From assembly GCA_002914805.1 (NCBI GenBank), contig JXTB01000258.1, positions 126,889 to 190,888 of the forward strand: a stretch of DNA of 64,000 bases. Direction: 5' to 3'. The notes beneath the pieces were generated by a model that was not told where the DNA came from, did no database searches, and saw only the letters and a list, made by a program, of their open reading frames with translations. The stretch comes from Parasponia andersonii. Taxonomy: Eukaryota > Streptophyta > Magnoliopsida > Rosales > Cannabaceae. Below are positions 1 through 12,446 of this stretch, in pieces. The position numbers were made by a program, and so were the translations under genes. Numbering within the stretch: position 1 is the stretch's first letter; the number at the start of each line of letters is the position of its first letter.

Positions 1-420
1 TTCTGATTTTTTGAGAGAGAATCTAAGAAGAAGAGAGAGTGGAGAGATTAATTGGGAAAGAGAAGAAAAAATACTTCTGATTTTTTGAGAGAGAATCTAA
101 GAAGAAGAAGAGAGAGTGAGAGAACAAAAATAGAGAAAGAAAAAATGTGACAAAATGAAATGAATAGGAAGTAGCAATTAATACACACCTACCAAGTTTT
201 AATTGTCTTTTGGGCAAGTGGCAAACATAGAACCCATTTTTTCTCTCTCCACTAGTCCTCAGTTTTGTTCCTAAAAAAAGATACTGTATCAACTTAGTTC
301 TAAATAAAGACAACTCAAATTAGTCATCAACTTAGTCCTAAATAAAGACAACTCAAATTAGTCATATCGGTGTCCTTTTCTCGTAAGTTTTCTACACGTT
401 ATCGAGTATCAGAATGGCGC
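1..420. repeat. Dispersed GA-rich repeat, copy 1
   Basis: Purine-rich DNA (runs of GAGA and GAAGAA) followed by a stretch containing CTAGTCCT and two direct copies of a roughly 38 bp unit at about 288-325 and 326-363. A unit of about 75 bp near the window start is also repeated (about 1-41 and 76-118). The same order of motifs (AGAGATTAATTGGG, GAAGAAGAA, CTAGTCCTAAGTTTT, GTCCTTTTCTC) recurs at 49,738-50,100, so this is a dispersed repeat family. The left end lies outside the window. I see no transposase and cannot assign a superfamily. Confidence 0.6.
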
Positions 421-2430
421 AGAGGAAGCGTGGTGGGCCCATAACCCACAAGTCCCTAGGATCGCAGCCTTGCTCTGATAGATCATCAGATGGGCTTCAG
501 TTTAGCCTTTTTTTGGGCTCCAAGCAGACAATTATTGGGCCTGGGGCTAACAAATCTGGTTGCTCTCATACGTGAGTTGCTGGCCAAACCTTCTACTGTT
601 CTCTAGGATCCAATGGTAACGGGTCCAACATTTTATAGGCAATTTTTGGAAAATTAGTCTATCAGATCTGCAACAAGTTCAGACGTCCGAAAATGCATAC
701 AGTCAAATACTCGAAAAAAAGGGATTTTGATTACAGAAAATGCATACAGTCTAATAGGCCAAAAAAAAAAAAAAGAAAAAAAAAGGTTTTCAACCAATAT
801 AATCTAATCTGTAAATTTGTAACAAAATCAAAATAACCAAACTAAATATTAAGTTCGTTCCAAATTTAAGTTAATTAAATTTGTGTCATTCATAGGAATA
901 AAGAACCAGAAATCTAACTCTAGAAAATATAGTCATATGAACCATTGTCTTTCAACTTTTACCGTAAGTAGCATATGGGCCTAACAAATCCAAAATGCCG
1001 CACGTACATAAGAAACATTATATCCATTTGTAATTTACACGTTTAGTTTTAATTATTTTTTCTTTTTAGACATCTTTTATCTATTATTGTGTTAGTGTTT
1101 GTGCATCACTCATAATTTTCTATCCAATCCAATATGCACTTCGTGGATTCTATTGGATGGGTTTGAGTGGGATTTGAACATCCCCACTCAGTATCTAAAA
1201 GGGCATTTGCAGTGTGGCTGGCCCATTTCACCCCTCATTTAGTGTGCGAAACCGCATGTATAGTTTATGGCTGTCTCAAACCATGTGGTTTAGAGTGATT
1301 AGGAGAAATTAGTCGCACCTATAATTATTGTTTGGTTTCCGCCATTTGAGTAATAGGCTTTAGATTTGACCTTTGACAAATTAGCTTTCAGGTTTAATTT
1401 GACTTGTTAGAATTTAACATTCCTTTATTTCTAAATTAATTGTTACATAAGAAAAAATCAATTACACATTAGTTATAATCCATGAAATTAAACACTGCAG
1501 TTTGGACGGTGAGCATTTTTCTCCGAACTGAACCTCTTAGTGCGGATTGAAGTAATTTATAAACGACACCAAAACACATAATTTTTTCGTTCAAAAAAAC
1601 AAAGTCGCATAAGTCGACGTGTTTCTGAACACCTCTAGTATCTATTTTGGGGAATAAGATCATCTATCCCATGAATTAAACAACACCACATCACCTTTAA
1701 AATTATGGAGACATTTTGTTGTTTAAGAAGTTAAATAATGTACCTTCCAAAAAAAAAAATGTAAAATGATATAATGTGTTGTTATTTGACTAGTGAAACA
1801 TATAGGAAACATGATAATTTGGGTCCCCATTGTACACATTTGAATTGAGAAATTGTACTCTCTCTCTCTCTCTCCCCTTTCCCCCTTCTTAACATCGGCT
1901 TATATACGAGCTATATCGATGTAATGGAGTACAGGAGTCAGGACCGTATTTTTTCAGAGAAGATCTAATAATAGAGAGATAATATTCATTAAACTTTTTT
2001 TAGTTGGTGAGTTTAGTACCGTGGTGATGAGATAATATTCAAACATATTGGAAGCAAGCAGAGTGGAAATGATTTTTTATCGTTCCTATTTACCTGTTTT
2101 CCAAGTTGAAAACATTGGGAAATAAACAAAGAAGGGTAATAAAAAACTGGGATGCCATTCTTAAAAAACTTAGGCTTGACTAGTTCCATCACTAGGGAAA
2201 ACCCCTCATCGTGGGGCTTGACAACCTACACGTATCACTGACCTTTTCATTCACATTTGGACACTACTATTCTAACTCCCAACTATACTCATCTACTTCT
2301 AGTATTTGAACCACCTAACATGAAATACCCTTTATCCTTCACATATAAAACAAACCAAAAAATGAAATTCAGGCTCTTCTTCAGTCTTCGTCCTTGACAC
2401 TTGCTCTGACATTCAAGGAAACATGTAACT
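421..2430. other. Intergenic, no gene seen
   Basis: AT-rich DNA with short poly-A runs and a small CT microsatellite near 1,857-1,874. Short open frames here have no recognisable family and no codon structure. The last few hundred bases before 2,431 should contain the 3' UTR and poly(A) region of the minus-strand epimerase gene. Confidence 0.6.
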
Positions 2431-4669
2431 TTATAGACCGAGATGATCACTGCAAAAACTCGATGGCACAACCTTGAGCTGCACTCGCCCGGTCCACTCC
2501 TCACCCGGCTTCAAAGCAATAGGTCTCACGATCGCTGCTCCATCAACACAAACCATCTGTTTGTACTCCCCATCGCCAAAGTCCCCCATAGATTTTGATT
2601 TCTTCTCCCATGGATTCCAAACCACTGTCCACAGCGGTAGGAGACAAAGGATTAGGATGAAATAATATAATATACCAATAATGGGGTAAACACATGTGAG
2701 CTTCTTCTTCCTATGTACTTTCAAGTTCTAGCTGAAGTTACTCCTTTGTCACGAATGGAAAATATTTACCTATACACTCTTAAAATTCTTTTTCGTTTTC
2801 GATCTATGAATTTGCGGTGTATTGCGGCTTACCTATATCTGGAAGTCCTTCCTTTCTTATAACATATGTCCTCTTCTTCTCATGATCAAGGATGGCAATT
2901 GCAGTAGGAGCACTGAGATAAACACGATCCACCTAGCAAGAGAAAAGTATCATGAGGCAATTCATGGACTATGTAACTTCTGCTCGGTCAAGTAAAGATG
3001 AAAGTCGAGAGAATTTACCTCAGATTCAAATGTTATTGCATTTCCTTGCTCGGTGAAGCGTTCTTTTTGACAAAGGTTGTCTAAGTAGTCGAGTGTCTCC
3101 AGCCCTTCTATCCTCACTTCACTGTGAAGATATTAATGAATAAAAGTTAGAATTAGCGGGCGGCTTAAACAATATAGTAGAATCTATCGTACAGAACACG
3201 AAATCATCAATGCAACAGGGACAATTAAAAGCAACTTTAACTAATCCCCTTACCTTATGTCAGAGACTGAAAAGTACGTGTGATAAGCAAATGAGAAACT
3301 AAATGGCTTTCCATTGACATTCCTTATACGAGAAATCAGGCTCAGATCTCCATCTGCTGCAAGAGACACCCTGAGACGAAACTCAAAACTGGAAGAGGCA
3401 AAAAAAGATTCTGTTAGCAGCTGAAAACTACCAAACTTAGAGAAAGACATCTGTGCAACTGGCTTAGCCAATGATACAATGTGATTGTCCCCAGCCTATA
3501 ACCTCTTGGAACAAGATTTAAGAAACTAATTAACTGTTCAATAAAAAATCATACTTCTTTTTTACGAAAAACTTTAAACAAATGGAATGGCTCTTACCTA
3601 TGAGGCCAGCATTTCAGGTCCTCCTCAGACGGTTTGAGTAGAAGATCAACAAAAGATTTTCCGTGGTAATCATTTGAATGCAAAGGTGGAGGGTTATCAT
3701 CAATTGTCCAAATCTTGTTTCTGGCAAATCCATGCAGTTCTAGTGATCCACCGTTTCCACACTTCAGAAGCATAAACAGAATAGAAAATACGTCAGCAAT
3801 CTATGATTGAAAGAGACATAAATGGATGCAAGAAAAATAATTGATACCTGTGGGAAACAGATAGGTATCCCTCCCCTCATTGCTTTTGGGGGCTTGAAGA
3901 TCGCCTACAATTTATAAAATATAAGCTAGAGAATCAGTATCTCGACTCTCTAGTCAAACAAGTAAGGCCACGCATTATGGTTTCTATTATTAGACAAATA
4001 GGGATCACATGAATTAGATTTTTGTACAAGCACTAAGCATTTCTACAAAACAGAAAATCCAACCAAAGGTATGGCATCAGAAACGAAGTCATTCTGCTAA
4101 CCTCATTGCTTAAAATGAACTACAAAAATCAACTATTCTGTGTTCCTACTTCGAAGTCCACAAACAAATTGATCAGCCAACCAAGATTTGATCATACAAA
4201 TTGGTCCTCATTTCAACAAGATCAAGAATGATTTGCTAATTTCACATGAAACCACGCTAAAACTGAGGAAAGTTTCAAGCATAAATGTATCTCAATCAAT
4301 AGCAAAGCAGAATTCTATTGAAAAACTACACCTTACTGCTAGTGAATAGGAGTTCTTCCCCATGCTCGTTCCTCCAGGAAGTGACCTGTCCTCCGTGCAA
4401 GCTTACCTAAGTTATCAAAAGAAAATCATTAATGTCAAAACACATATTTCTAAACGAACTAAACATGTTACATAGAAATCCTCTCTTCAAATGGAATATT
4501 CAATTTATTTCTTCTACTTTCAAGACCAACTAAAAAATGAGCAGGAATAGGTTCTTACCCGTGCTGAAGCTCCGCGTGGATTCCGAAGGATAACTTGATC
4601 GATTCCATTCCAGTCCTTTGTAATCTCAGTTGCCGCCTTATAATCCCATACTGCTGCTGGATGCCCCAT
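2431..4669 (-). CDS. Glucose-6-phosphate 1-epimerase (plant hexose-phosphate mutarotase)
   Basis: Aldose-1-epimerase-superfamily enzyme that interconverts alpha and beta anomers of glucose-6-phosphate. I read eight exons on the minus strand, all with GT-AG introns and matching phase: 4669-4559, 4406-4332, 3904-3848, 3761-3598, 3388-3254, 3121-3019, 2932-2833 and 2624-2431. They total 939 nt, giving 312 residues and a TAA stop. The start is the ATG at 4669, opening MGHPAAVWDY. Family signatures: GGIPICFPQ (residues about 73-81), HGFARN (exon 4), the FAYHTYF block with the likely catalytic His at about 172, and VVWNPW (about 249-254). In the C-terminal block CVDGAA, Asp 276 occupies the place where, as I recall, the yeast homologue has a catalytic Glu. 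Length is normal for the plant family. There is no N-terminal transit peptide from this start, so a cytosolic protein is inferred. It looks intact. Confidence 0.93.
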
Positions 4670-5790
4670 TTTAAAAATAGGCAGAATAGTCTTTCTCTAA
4701 ATCGCCCAAGACCTTTCAAATTATAATCAAACTTGTCAATACCGGCAAATTAAATGAAACACAAGTCACATTGAGTAAGTAGAAAAGTCTAAAATTTAGC
4801 CCAACATGGCAATATCCATTTCTTGTGAAGAACCTGTGATCTGATTAAAAAGAACAGAAAAAACCAGTTACCAAATTGATTTCTCAAACCTCCCTATCCC
4901 TCAGATCTAGAAAATCCCAGATGGCGATAATCCCCCAAATGCCAATGCCTATAAAAATGTCATTGAAACACTAAAACCCAAATAAAGAAACTTGAAAAAG
5001 TAGACACTTTTGGCTCCTGCTAAGGAAACTCTCGACACCTACCTAAAGCTCATAATTAATTTCCAAGAGATTTGTCACATTCATATATCCATGTGAAGAC
5101 AAACAAAAAGGTAAGATAGGGAGCAAAAGTTTCCCTTATTTCCCAAAAAAAAAAAGAGCATTTATTAGAAAGAATGAAACCCAGTTCCCTAATCTAGCAT
5201 CCCAATTAAAAACCGATCCAAAAATAGAGAATTGATTCAACTACTATGAAAAACTGTGCGTATGATATTCATTGTAATTACCTTTAAGGGTTAAGAATCC
5301 AAGCTACAACAAAACCCACTAAGATCTCATCAGGTAAGCCTTATAAATCAGATATTTGAGGTTCAATGAAACAAATCCTCTCTCTATTTAAGACCACATG
5401 AACTGAACCAAAGCACTCAAAAGCTGAAGATCAAAGCAATGCCCATTTAAGAAGTTGAAAGAACACAAAAGACCAAACCATGTACATGGCTCAAAACTCT
5501 AAAGTTAAAGCGACCCTTTTCCCAGAAGCATTCCATTTTCTCAAGTTTCTATTAAAGAAATGAAAATAACGCTCAAAGGAATCGAAGGAATGAGCGCCAA
5601 TGAAATATAAAAAACGAAGGTTCAGTAGGCTAAATAGTGGAATCATAAGATGAACTTAAATAAATTAAAAATATACATAAAATGAGAGAGAAGCCTAGGA
5701 AGGAATAAATCCGAAGCATGGTAAGGAGGAAAAACCGGTCTTTGTTTTTGGTTGCAGAGATCTAGGACGTGGATATACGAGAAGTGCATG
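4670..5790 (-). promoter_or_regulatory. 5' leader and likely 5' UTR intron of the epimerase gene
   Basis: Non-coding DNA upstream of the epimerase ATG. A strong minus-strand donor (AAAG then GTAATT) sits at 5282/5281, and a possible acceptor (GAAAG then GTCTTG) at 4713/4712. A 5' UTR intron of about 570 bp is therefore plausible. I could not fix the transcription start or a convincing TATA box; promoter sequence probably begins beyond 5,700. This is inference from splice motifs only. Confidence 0.35.
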
Positions 5791-6303
5791 TTGGCTGTAC
5801 AAACAGTCAAATTTGAAATATTAAGAATTTTATGATAGATTCAATTAAACATTTTTTAAATTTAATATTTGGAGTAGGGTCACGGTCATCCTCCCAATTT
5901 GTTTTTTTTTTTTTAAAAACATATCATAATCAGACATGACGATGCGGACCAAGAAGCAAAGAAAATGACAACAAAGTCAGTGACCTCCTAACACATTTAT
6001 TCTAACGTCTGGATTTGTTTTGTGGCCCATACTGTAAAGCTGAACAATGGACATTGGGTTTATTGAAAAATTATACAACTATAGTAAAATAATATCTTAG
6101 CGTGTGAATGTAATATTGATAACAGTGGAATGTTAAATACTTTGATTTGATTTTGCGCTCTCTAGTCTTACGGATTAAAATGTGAATTCTATTGTCAATA
6201 AAACAAATTTACTATGTCTTATAGCTTAAAGTGTGAATTCTATTATGATTTATTATATTATTAAAATATAAAACTCAAATTATATTTGGAAAGAAGAAAA
6301 GAG

Positions 6304-6462
6304 GGAGAATATAAAAAAAAAGAGAAGAACGTGATAATCACTTGAATTGCTTTGCTTGATTTAAAGGATAAAGATTATTATTNAGAATATAAAAAAAAGA
6401 GAAGAAAGTGATAATCACTTGAATTGTTTTGCTTGATTTAAAGGATAAAGATTATTATTTGT
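6304..6462. repeat. 80 bp direct duplication split by a single N
   Basis: The block beginning AGAATATAAAAAAA and ending GATAAAGATTATTATT occurs twice, almost identically, immediately either side of the N at 6,383. A duplication ending exactly at an ambiguous base suggests overlapping contig ends that were joined without being merged. A real tandem duplication remains possible. Confidence 0.7.
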
Positions 6463-6683
6463 AAAATTATTATTTTATCTATTTCTATTTTTTAAAATTA
6501 ATTATTTTGAAGGATAAATTTATCGATTTACATTTTTTTATTTTCACTTTTGTCCGGTCCTTTTAATTTGAAAGGATGAATTTTTGTGAGCGCAGAGGGA
6601 ATTTCCTCTTCCTTTACCTTTTTCTATTCCTCCAAAAATCTTTTTCAGTGAACATAATGTTAGACTGGGGAAGTATAAAAAGG

Positions 6684-6755
6684 AGTGTGTTAGTATATTT
6701 CAAATTATTTATTTTTTAGAAAAAAAATAAATCATTTGAAGTATACTAACACACT
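6684..6755. repeat. Long inverted repeat (hairpin or MITE-like)
   Basis: Arms of about 34 bp, starting AGTGTGTTAGTATA on the left and ending TATACTAACACACT on the right, pair with only a few mismatches around a short A-rich loop. In RNA it would form a nearly continuous stem. No clear target-site duplication is visible, so it may be a folded-back remnant rather than a mobile MITE. Confidence 0.7.
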
Positions 6756-9487
6756 TACATAAGAAGTTTATTCTACTTGTTTAGTAAATTTATAAGTTAA
6801 TACTAAAAAAAGAGAAATTATTGGTTTTTTTTTTCCCCTTTGATAAGTGAAATTGATGGGTAGTATTGATATCCAAAAAAAAATGTCACTTAATTCCCTA
6901 GAAAATATGTTAAACGTTTCACCCTTGAATGAAGAGGATTTGTGCCCCTTTAATACACCATTATGTTAAAATGGGTTATTGGCAAAATACACCTTTTTTA
7001 AATTGTGGTTTAGGATTTACACCCCATTTCAATAGTTTTCAGTGAATATACTTTTTAAGTTTTAATTTTATTTCAAAAATTAAAAAATCTTCAATATTTA
7101 TCTTATCAATGGCCCAAATCTTGCTAGATATGGAGTTGAGTTACTCAATACTTAATTTAATACCGCTCGACATTCGTGTCTAATACTCTTTACGCCTTAT
7201 CTATGGCTTAATATTCAACCTTTTTTTTTTTTTTTAAGTTTTATAGCAAAATGACCTAATTTAAGTAAATGATCATTTTTCAAATGTTATAATAAAATAT
7301 CTCGTCTATATGTTTATATACCAAGTATAAAATATTATATACTAAACATAAAAATTTATATACTCAATACACTTTAGTACATTAAATGAAATAGATATAT
7401 ATATATATATATATCTATAGAGTGAAAATACATATACTTGAACATTTAGCTATAAAATTTTAAAAGTAAACATCTATTTAATCAAATTTAAAATATTAGT
7501 CACTCACTTAATTTTTTTTTCAATCGAAATGTTAAACACCTTTATCTAGCGTTAAAAATCATATCTAACGCTTTCGGCTTAATTGTATATAAGTCATTTT
7601 ACACTTTTTTAGTATCTCAACATTACAAGCAATCGAAATTGTTTAATTAATGACCACCACTTACTACAAATTTTAAAAAAAATAACATACACACTATCAA
7701 GTTTTGAACCCCCACCCTCCAAACTCACACACACATCCATCAAGATTTGAACCAACTGAACTAGCCCTAATTAGCTACGACCTTTTGGACCAACTGAACT
7801 AGCCCTAATTGGCTACGACCTATCGAAATTATTTCTTCATTAACACACGAAGAAAAAACAAAAACTAAACATAGGACAAACCAAGTAAACCAGATACAAG
7901 ACCAAAAACGAATGACAAACATAAATTTCAAACAACCGCATTATACGCAATAATAATACAAAATTCAATCATATAAACCCTTTTTTTTAAATAAATAAAT
8001 AAATATATGATAAAAGGAACCGTTTTCTGAAAAGTATATGAATTTATTTTCCCATTAATTTAGAGAATTAGCTTTTGGGGTACTAAAAAATTGGGGAGGT
8101 ATTCTTATCTAAGTTAATCCGACGAGGCCAAGTTTTCCAAAAGGTTTTAGGTTTTTGAATCACGTGGCCAACCTTGGACTATGTGGACCCCACTCTCACT
8201 GGCGTCCGAACCTATTCAACCTTTCCAGGCTCACAGTTATGTGCGCCACATGCGCATGTTATCATTACCTACTTCATGGACAATGGACATGGTCATGTGG
8301 TCATGGACTCATGGTATTGGTCATGGGCTTTAATAATCACTCAACGTAATCACTTTTGTAATCACTTTTGTAATCACTTTTGGGCTTGACTAGAATTCAA
8401 TCATTCAGAGCGCAGTGAGATTACGATACCCATCGTAGCGTCACAATTCCGACACGTGTCTTGTTTTTGGCATTATTTAACCGAAAAAAAATATCTTATG
8501 GTTCTATTTGTATGCCTGTAGTTGCTAAATCAACGTTCAAAACAAAATAAAAAAATTTAGTAAATGAAAGTAAGAGAAAAATTGTCTTAGGGATCTGATC
8601 ATCGAAAAGACCCAATTATCAAGAAACAACTAGAGTTATTTCCTTATAAAAAATAAAATAAAAACATCGACAACTACAACGACAAGAGTTAAAACCACTC
8701 AATTTGTTGTGCGTGAATAAAGTCCCAAATTAGCAAAATATGAGATAAAATTGAATTTATAAAAGATTAGACTACTCCACAGAATAGGTTGAAATTTTGA
8801 GATAGAAATCCAACTTGTGAGCAGAAATGTGAGCAGAAATCTAGATGTTACCATGTTTCAACAGAATTATGGACTATACATTATCGTGAAATTAAAAATT
8901 ACGGAAGTATAAAGATTGTGACGATGGAGTATTCATGTTGATCAAATTGCAATGATGTATCTATGGACTGAATAGATTGTTTGGTGCAAACAAAGTCTCA
9001 TATTGACAAAATATGTGATGAGAATGAGTTTATAAAAGAGTGAGCTATAAGTACTATTCTAATTAAGTTAACCTTTTGAAGTAGAATTTCAACCCCTTAT
9101 GAGAAACCCATATTTTTTTATTTATTTGAAAAAAAAAAAACTAGCCTAAGTAATCCTATCCTTTCGTTATAAAAAAAAAAAAAAAAAGAGCCTAAATAAT
9201 CCTATCCTCTCGTACCTCCCATGTCACACCCCTTTTCCAAGTTTTAGCCGATCTATGAAAAGAAAAGTTTGATTTATGGTTTGCTTTGAGTGGTATCACT
9301 GTATGGTGCAGTTAATTTTATTCATTTGTGCTGCAGTATGCGGTTTGCCGGTTTGGGACATTAACCAAATGTGTCACTCACGCTACATATACTTGATTTT
9401 TATGATAAAATTCTTAAAATAAACTATATACATACTTTTACAATGATCAATTTTTAATAAGCTTTTGAAGAGTTCTGTAATAGTTTA

Positions 9488-11395
9488 TGTTTTGGGGTTT
9501 TCTCAATTTTTGGGATTAATCCTAAATCAAGAATTAGCAGTAATTAAGTACGAGATTAACAAATTTACTCAAATTACAAGTAGCACAAAAAAATGACACA
9601 TCGTTTAAAACTATTTATAGTTTTTGGAACTCCTCTATCCGAAGCCAAGCTAGATGTCATGTAAGCCAACTATATGCCATGCAAGCTACATGTAGCTTGT
9701 GTACAAGATGTCTAAGGGTGCTAGACGACCCTAGAAGCCTCCAATTTATGACCAAAGGCCTTGTAATTACAAGAACTTGTTGCCTAAGTACTTCCACACT
9801 AAGACTAGCCTAAGCTAACAAGGGCTTGGCACCTAATCCCCTTGTCCATTAAGATGAGCTAGTTAATGGACACTTAATACCTTATTTCCTAATAGTAAAA
9901 GTCCTCTTATTGTACAAGGCATTCTTTACCTATAAATAGAGAGGTAATACTCTCATTTGTAATCTAATGAGCTTAAACTATCAATAATACAATATCTCTC
10001 TTTCTTTCATCTTCTTTAACAGTGCTCTCTTTCTCTCTTTATCTCTCTATTTGATTTTCATCTCTTCCCTTGTATTCATTTGTGGCTCTCACCTCCCATC
10101 CTCTATATATATCTTAAACCACCAATATCACTAATATCACCACTTCGTCATTCTTTGTTCCTTGTCCAATCCGTGGCCTAATTATCATTACTACCACCAT
10201 CCTTCCTTTTCTTTTCAACCCGTGTTCAAAATAGCCCAAAACATCATCATTATCTCTTCATGTGTTTACCAATATGAAGCTCACTATAACACCTCATCAC
10301 CACCTCGGTTTATTTGATAATTCGAAGCTAAGTCTTCATCTTTCTTTCTTTTTATTTCCTTATTATCATCACCATTAGCTTCATCTCATTTTTATTTGCA
10401 TGTATCTTATATAGCTTGGTCACCAAATCTTTACACTTACACGTCCACACATCTCTAAATACACATATTCCTATTGTTATATCTATAAATATATATGTAT
10501 ATATACGTACCCATTTTTGCATGTCCATGCGTGTGCAAATCTTGATTAACAAGTCCTTTTAGTGTTGATATTTTTCTAATTATTTATATAGCTCTAGATA
10601 TTTTCACATATTTATTTCCTAAGCCCACTAACATTCACACATCCTAGGCCCAATAATTAGTTTTATATCACTTTCTTACCAATCTATTATTTTTATATCA
10701 TTTTCTATTATCTTATTATTTTTATGTTACTTTTTCTATTAACTCGTGTGACAAGCTTCTTTATATACAGTCTTTAACCCTTGCACTTCAGTGATTAGTG
10801 GGCCCTGAGCTACTCTCCTCGAATTTTATACTTAACCTATGGGGCAAGTTCGGGATTTTGTGTTCTCTCATTATCCCTCACTTATTTCTGTTATTATTAT
10901 TGTTGTTATTATTATTATCTCTAGCCTTTTATGTAATGTATCTAATCTCTAGTTGACATTATGATTAGTTTATTCGTCTCCGTCAACTAGATTCTTTTAT
11001 TATTACCATATCATTATATTATTATCGATCCATAAGCTAGTTATCCCTGCAACTGCCTTTATATAGGGACGCTATGGGAAGTGTCATTCTTTATTATGAC
11101 TGCTAATTGGGACTTGTGTCAGCATTGTGATAATATATATATTATTATTACACCATTATTATTATTATATTATAAGCACGTTATTCCTGTAACTACTAAC
11201 ATGGCAAGAATGCTGTGGGAAGTATCATTTTCTATATCGACTGCCTATCAAGAATTCAACACATAGATAGTATTGTGATAACTCTTATACCTGTATACTC
11301 TTTATAACTTAACTATAATCCTTGTTATTCTTTGCTTTGTTTTAATTAATTATAGACCTATTAATTAATCAGAGTACAAGATCCGATCTCGAACA
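9488..11395 (+). repeat. 5' LTR of the Ogre-like element
   Basis: Begins TGTTTTGGGG and ends CTCGAACA, the canonical TG...CA form. It is complete, unlike its 3' partner. It contains a perfect 18 bp palindrome CAAGCTACATGTAGCTTG at 9,682-9,699 (one base altered in the 3' copy), a TATA-like box, and ATT-rich microsatellites near 10,890-10,920 and 11,140-11,170. No obvious tRNA primer-binding site follows at 11,396. Confidence 0.88.
9931..9939 (+). promoter_or_regulatory. TATA-like box in the 5' LTR
   Basis: TATAAATAG in the middle of the LTR, followed by a pyrimidine-rich stretch, is a reasonable Pol II promoter for the element. The 3' LTR equivalent near 21,987 reads CATAAATAG, so it has decayed there. 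Confidence 0.5.
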
Positions 11396-11925
11396 TTAAA
11401 AGGTAACTCCACTTGGAGAGTAGCCAAAGGGAAACTGACATTTCTTCGGGATTCCCAAGATCCACAAGTGCATCTTGCTACCTTATCCATTTCATCTAGT
11501 GGTGTACCATTACTTCGCCCGCTTTATTTCTTTAACATCTAATGGTGTACCGGTACTCTGCCCATTTTATTTCTCAACATACAGTGGTGTACCGTTACTC
11601 TTCCTCTTTTTATTTTCAATACTTGACTGTGTACTATTACTCTGTCCGGTATACCATTACTATGCCCATTTCATCCCTAAACACTCCCTTTCTTGTTGTT
11701 GAAATTCCATCCCTACGAATTCCATTTCTTGTTGTTGAAATTTCATCTCCTAAACACTCCCTTTCTTGTTGTTAAAATTCCATTCCAACAATACTATTAT
11801 TAAAGTTCCATCTTTCTTTTTTCAAAACGGATAGTTAATAACAACATCTTCAACCACGACAATGACAAGAATCCTCCAATAGCTAATGCAGTCAATAGCT
11901 TGGCTAATTCACTCAACGATTTTAG

Positions 11926-12435
11926 ATGATCCCAAAGAAAGATACAAGCATCTCACACTCAAATCATGTAATGATTAACTGGAGAAAGGAGATTGAATAT
12001 ACCCTAACTCTTGACCCAAGTAGCATTTCGCCTATTACAATGAACCAAAGTTCTACTCTACCCAAAGTTAGTGGAAATACTGCCAATACTACCATCACCA
12101 TACCAAGTGATACTAGCGAAGCCTCCTCATCAAATTTTATTACTAAGGAACAATTGCAAGAAATATTCAAGTATGAAGTCGAAAGAGCCCACAGAAGTGA
12201 AGCAGCCATAGAATTCCAGCCTCTTTATCCTGCTTTCATCAATTCAAAACCATATCCAAAGGATTATGTCAGCCTTTCATTCAAGAAATTTAATGGCAAA
12301 ACCATCATCAAAGAATGATCGAAGTCAGACCTAGCCTAGCAAATTTCCTCCAAAGAACAAAAGATAAATGACATGATGCATAACCTCACGAACTCTCAAG
12401 TATTCAAAAATCTTTTCGACACTCTTGAGTACAAT
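11926..12435 (+). pseudogene. Remnant of gag-region protein of the Ogre-like element
   Basis: An open frame of 130 codons (11,926-12,318) ends in a stretch like the segment that precedes the gag core in large plant Gypsy elements: a PYPKDYV motif followed by F-x-KFNG. After a stop the frame continues with a helical, charged segment to about 12,480. The gag core and zinc knuckle are not visible, so that part is deleted or unrecognisable. There is no sign of function. Confidence 0.55.
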
Positions 12436-12446
12436 GACAAAGCGCG

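Larger units (their letters stand above)
5791..9487. other. Intergenic, AT-rich, no gene seen
   Basis: Low-complexity AT-rich DNA with poly-A/T runs. Small structures: a TA palindrome near 7,388-7,412; two direct copies of a 39 bp unit containing ACTAGCCCTAATT near 7,745-7,820; three tandem copies of TAATCACTTTTG at about 8,346-8,382; and two copies of a unit containing AATCCTATCC near 9,145-9,215. Open frames at 8,155-8,389 are short and unlike any family I know. Confidence 0.6.
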
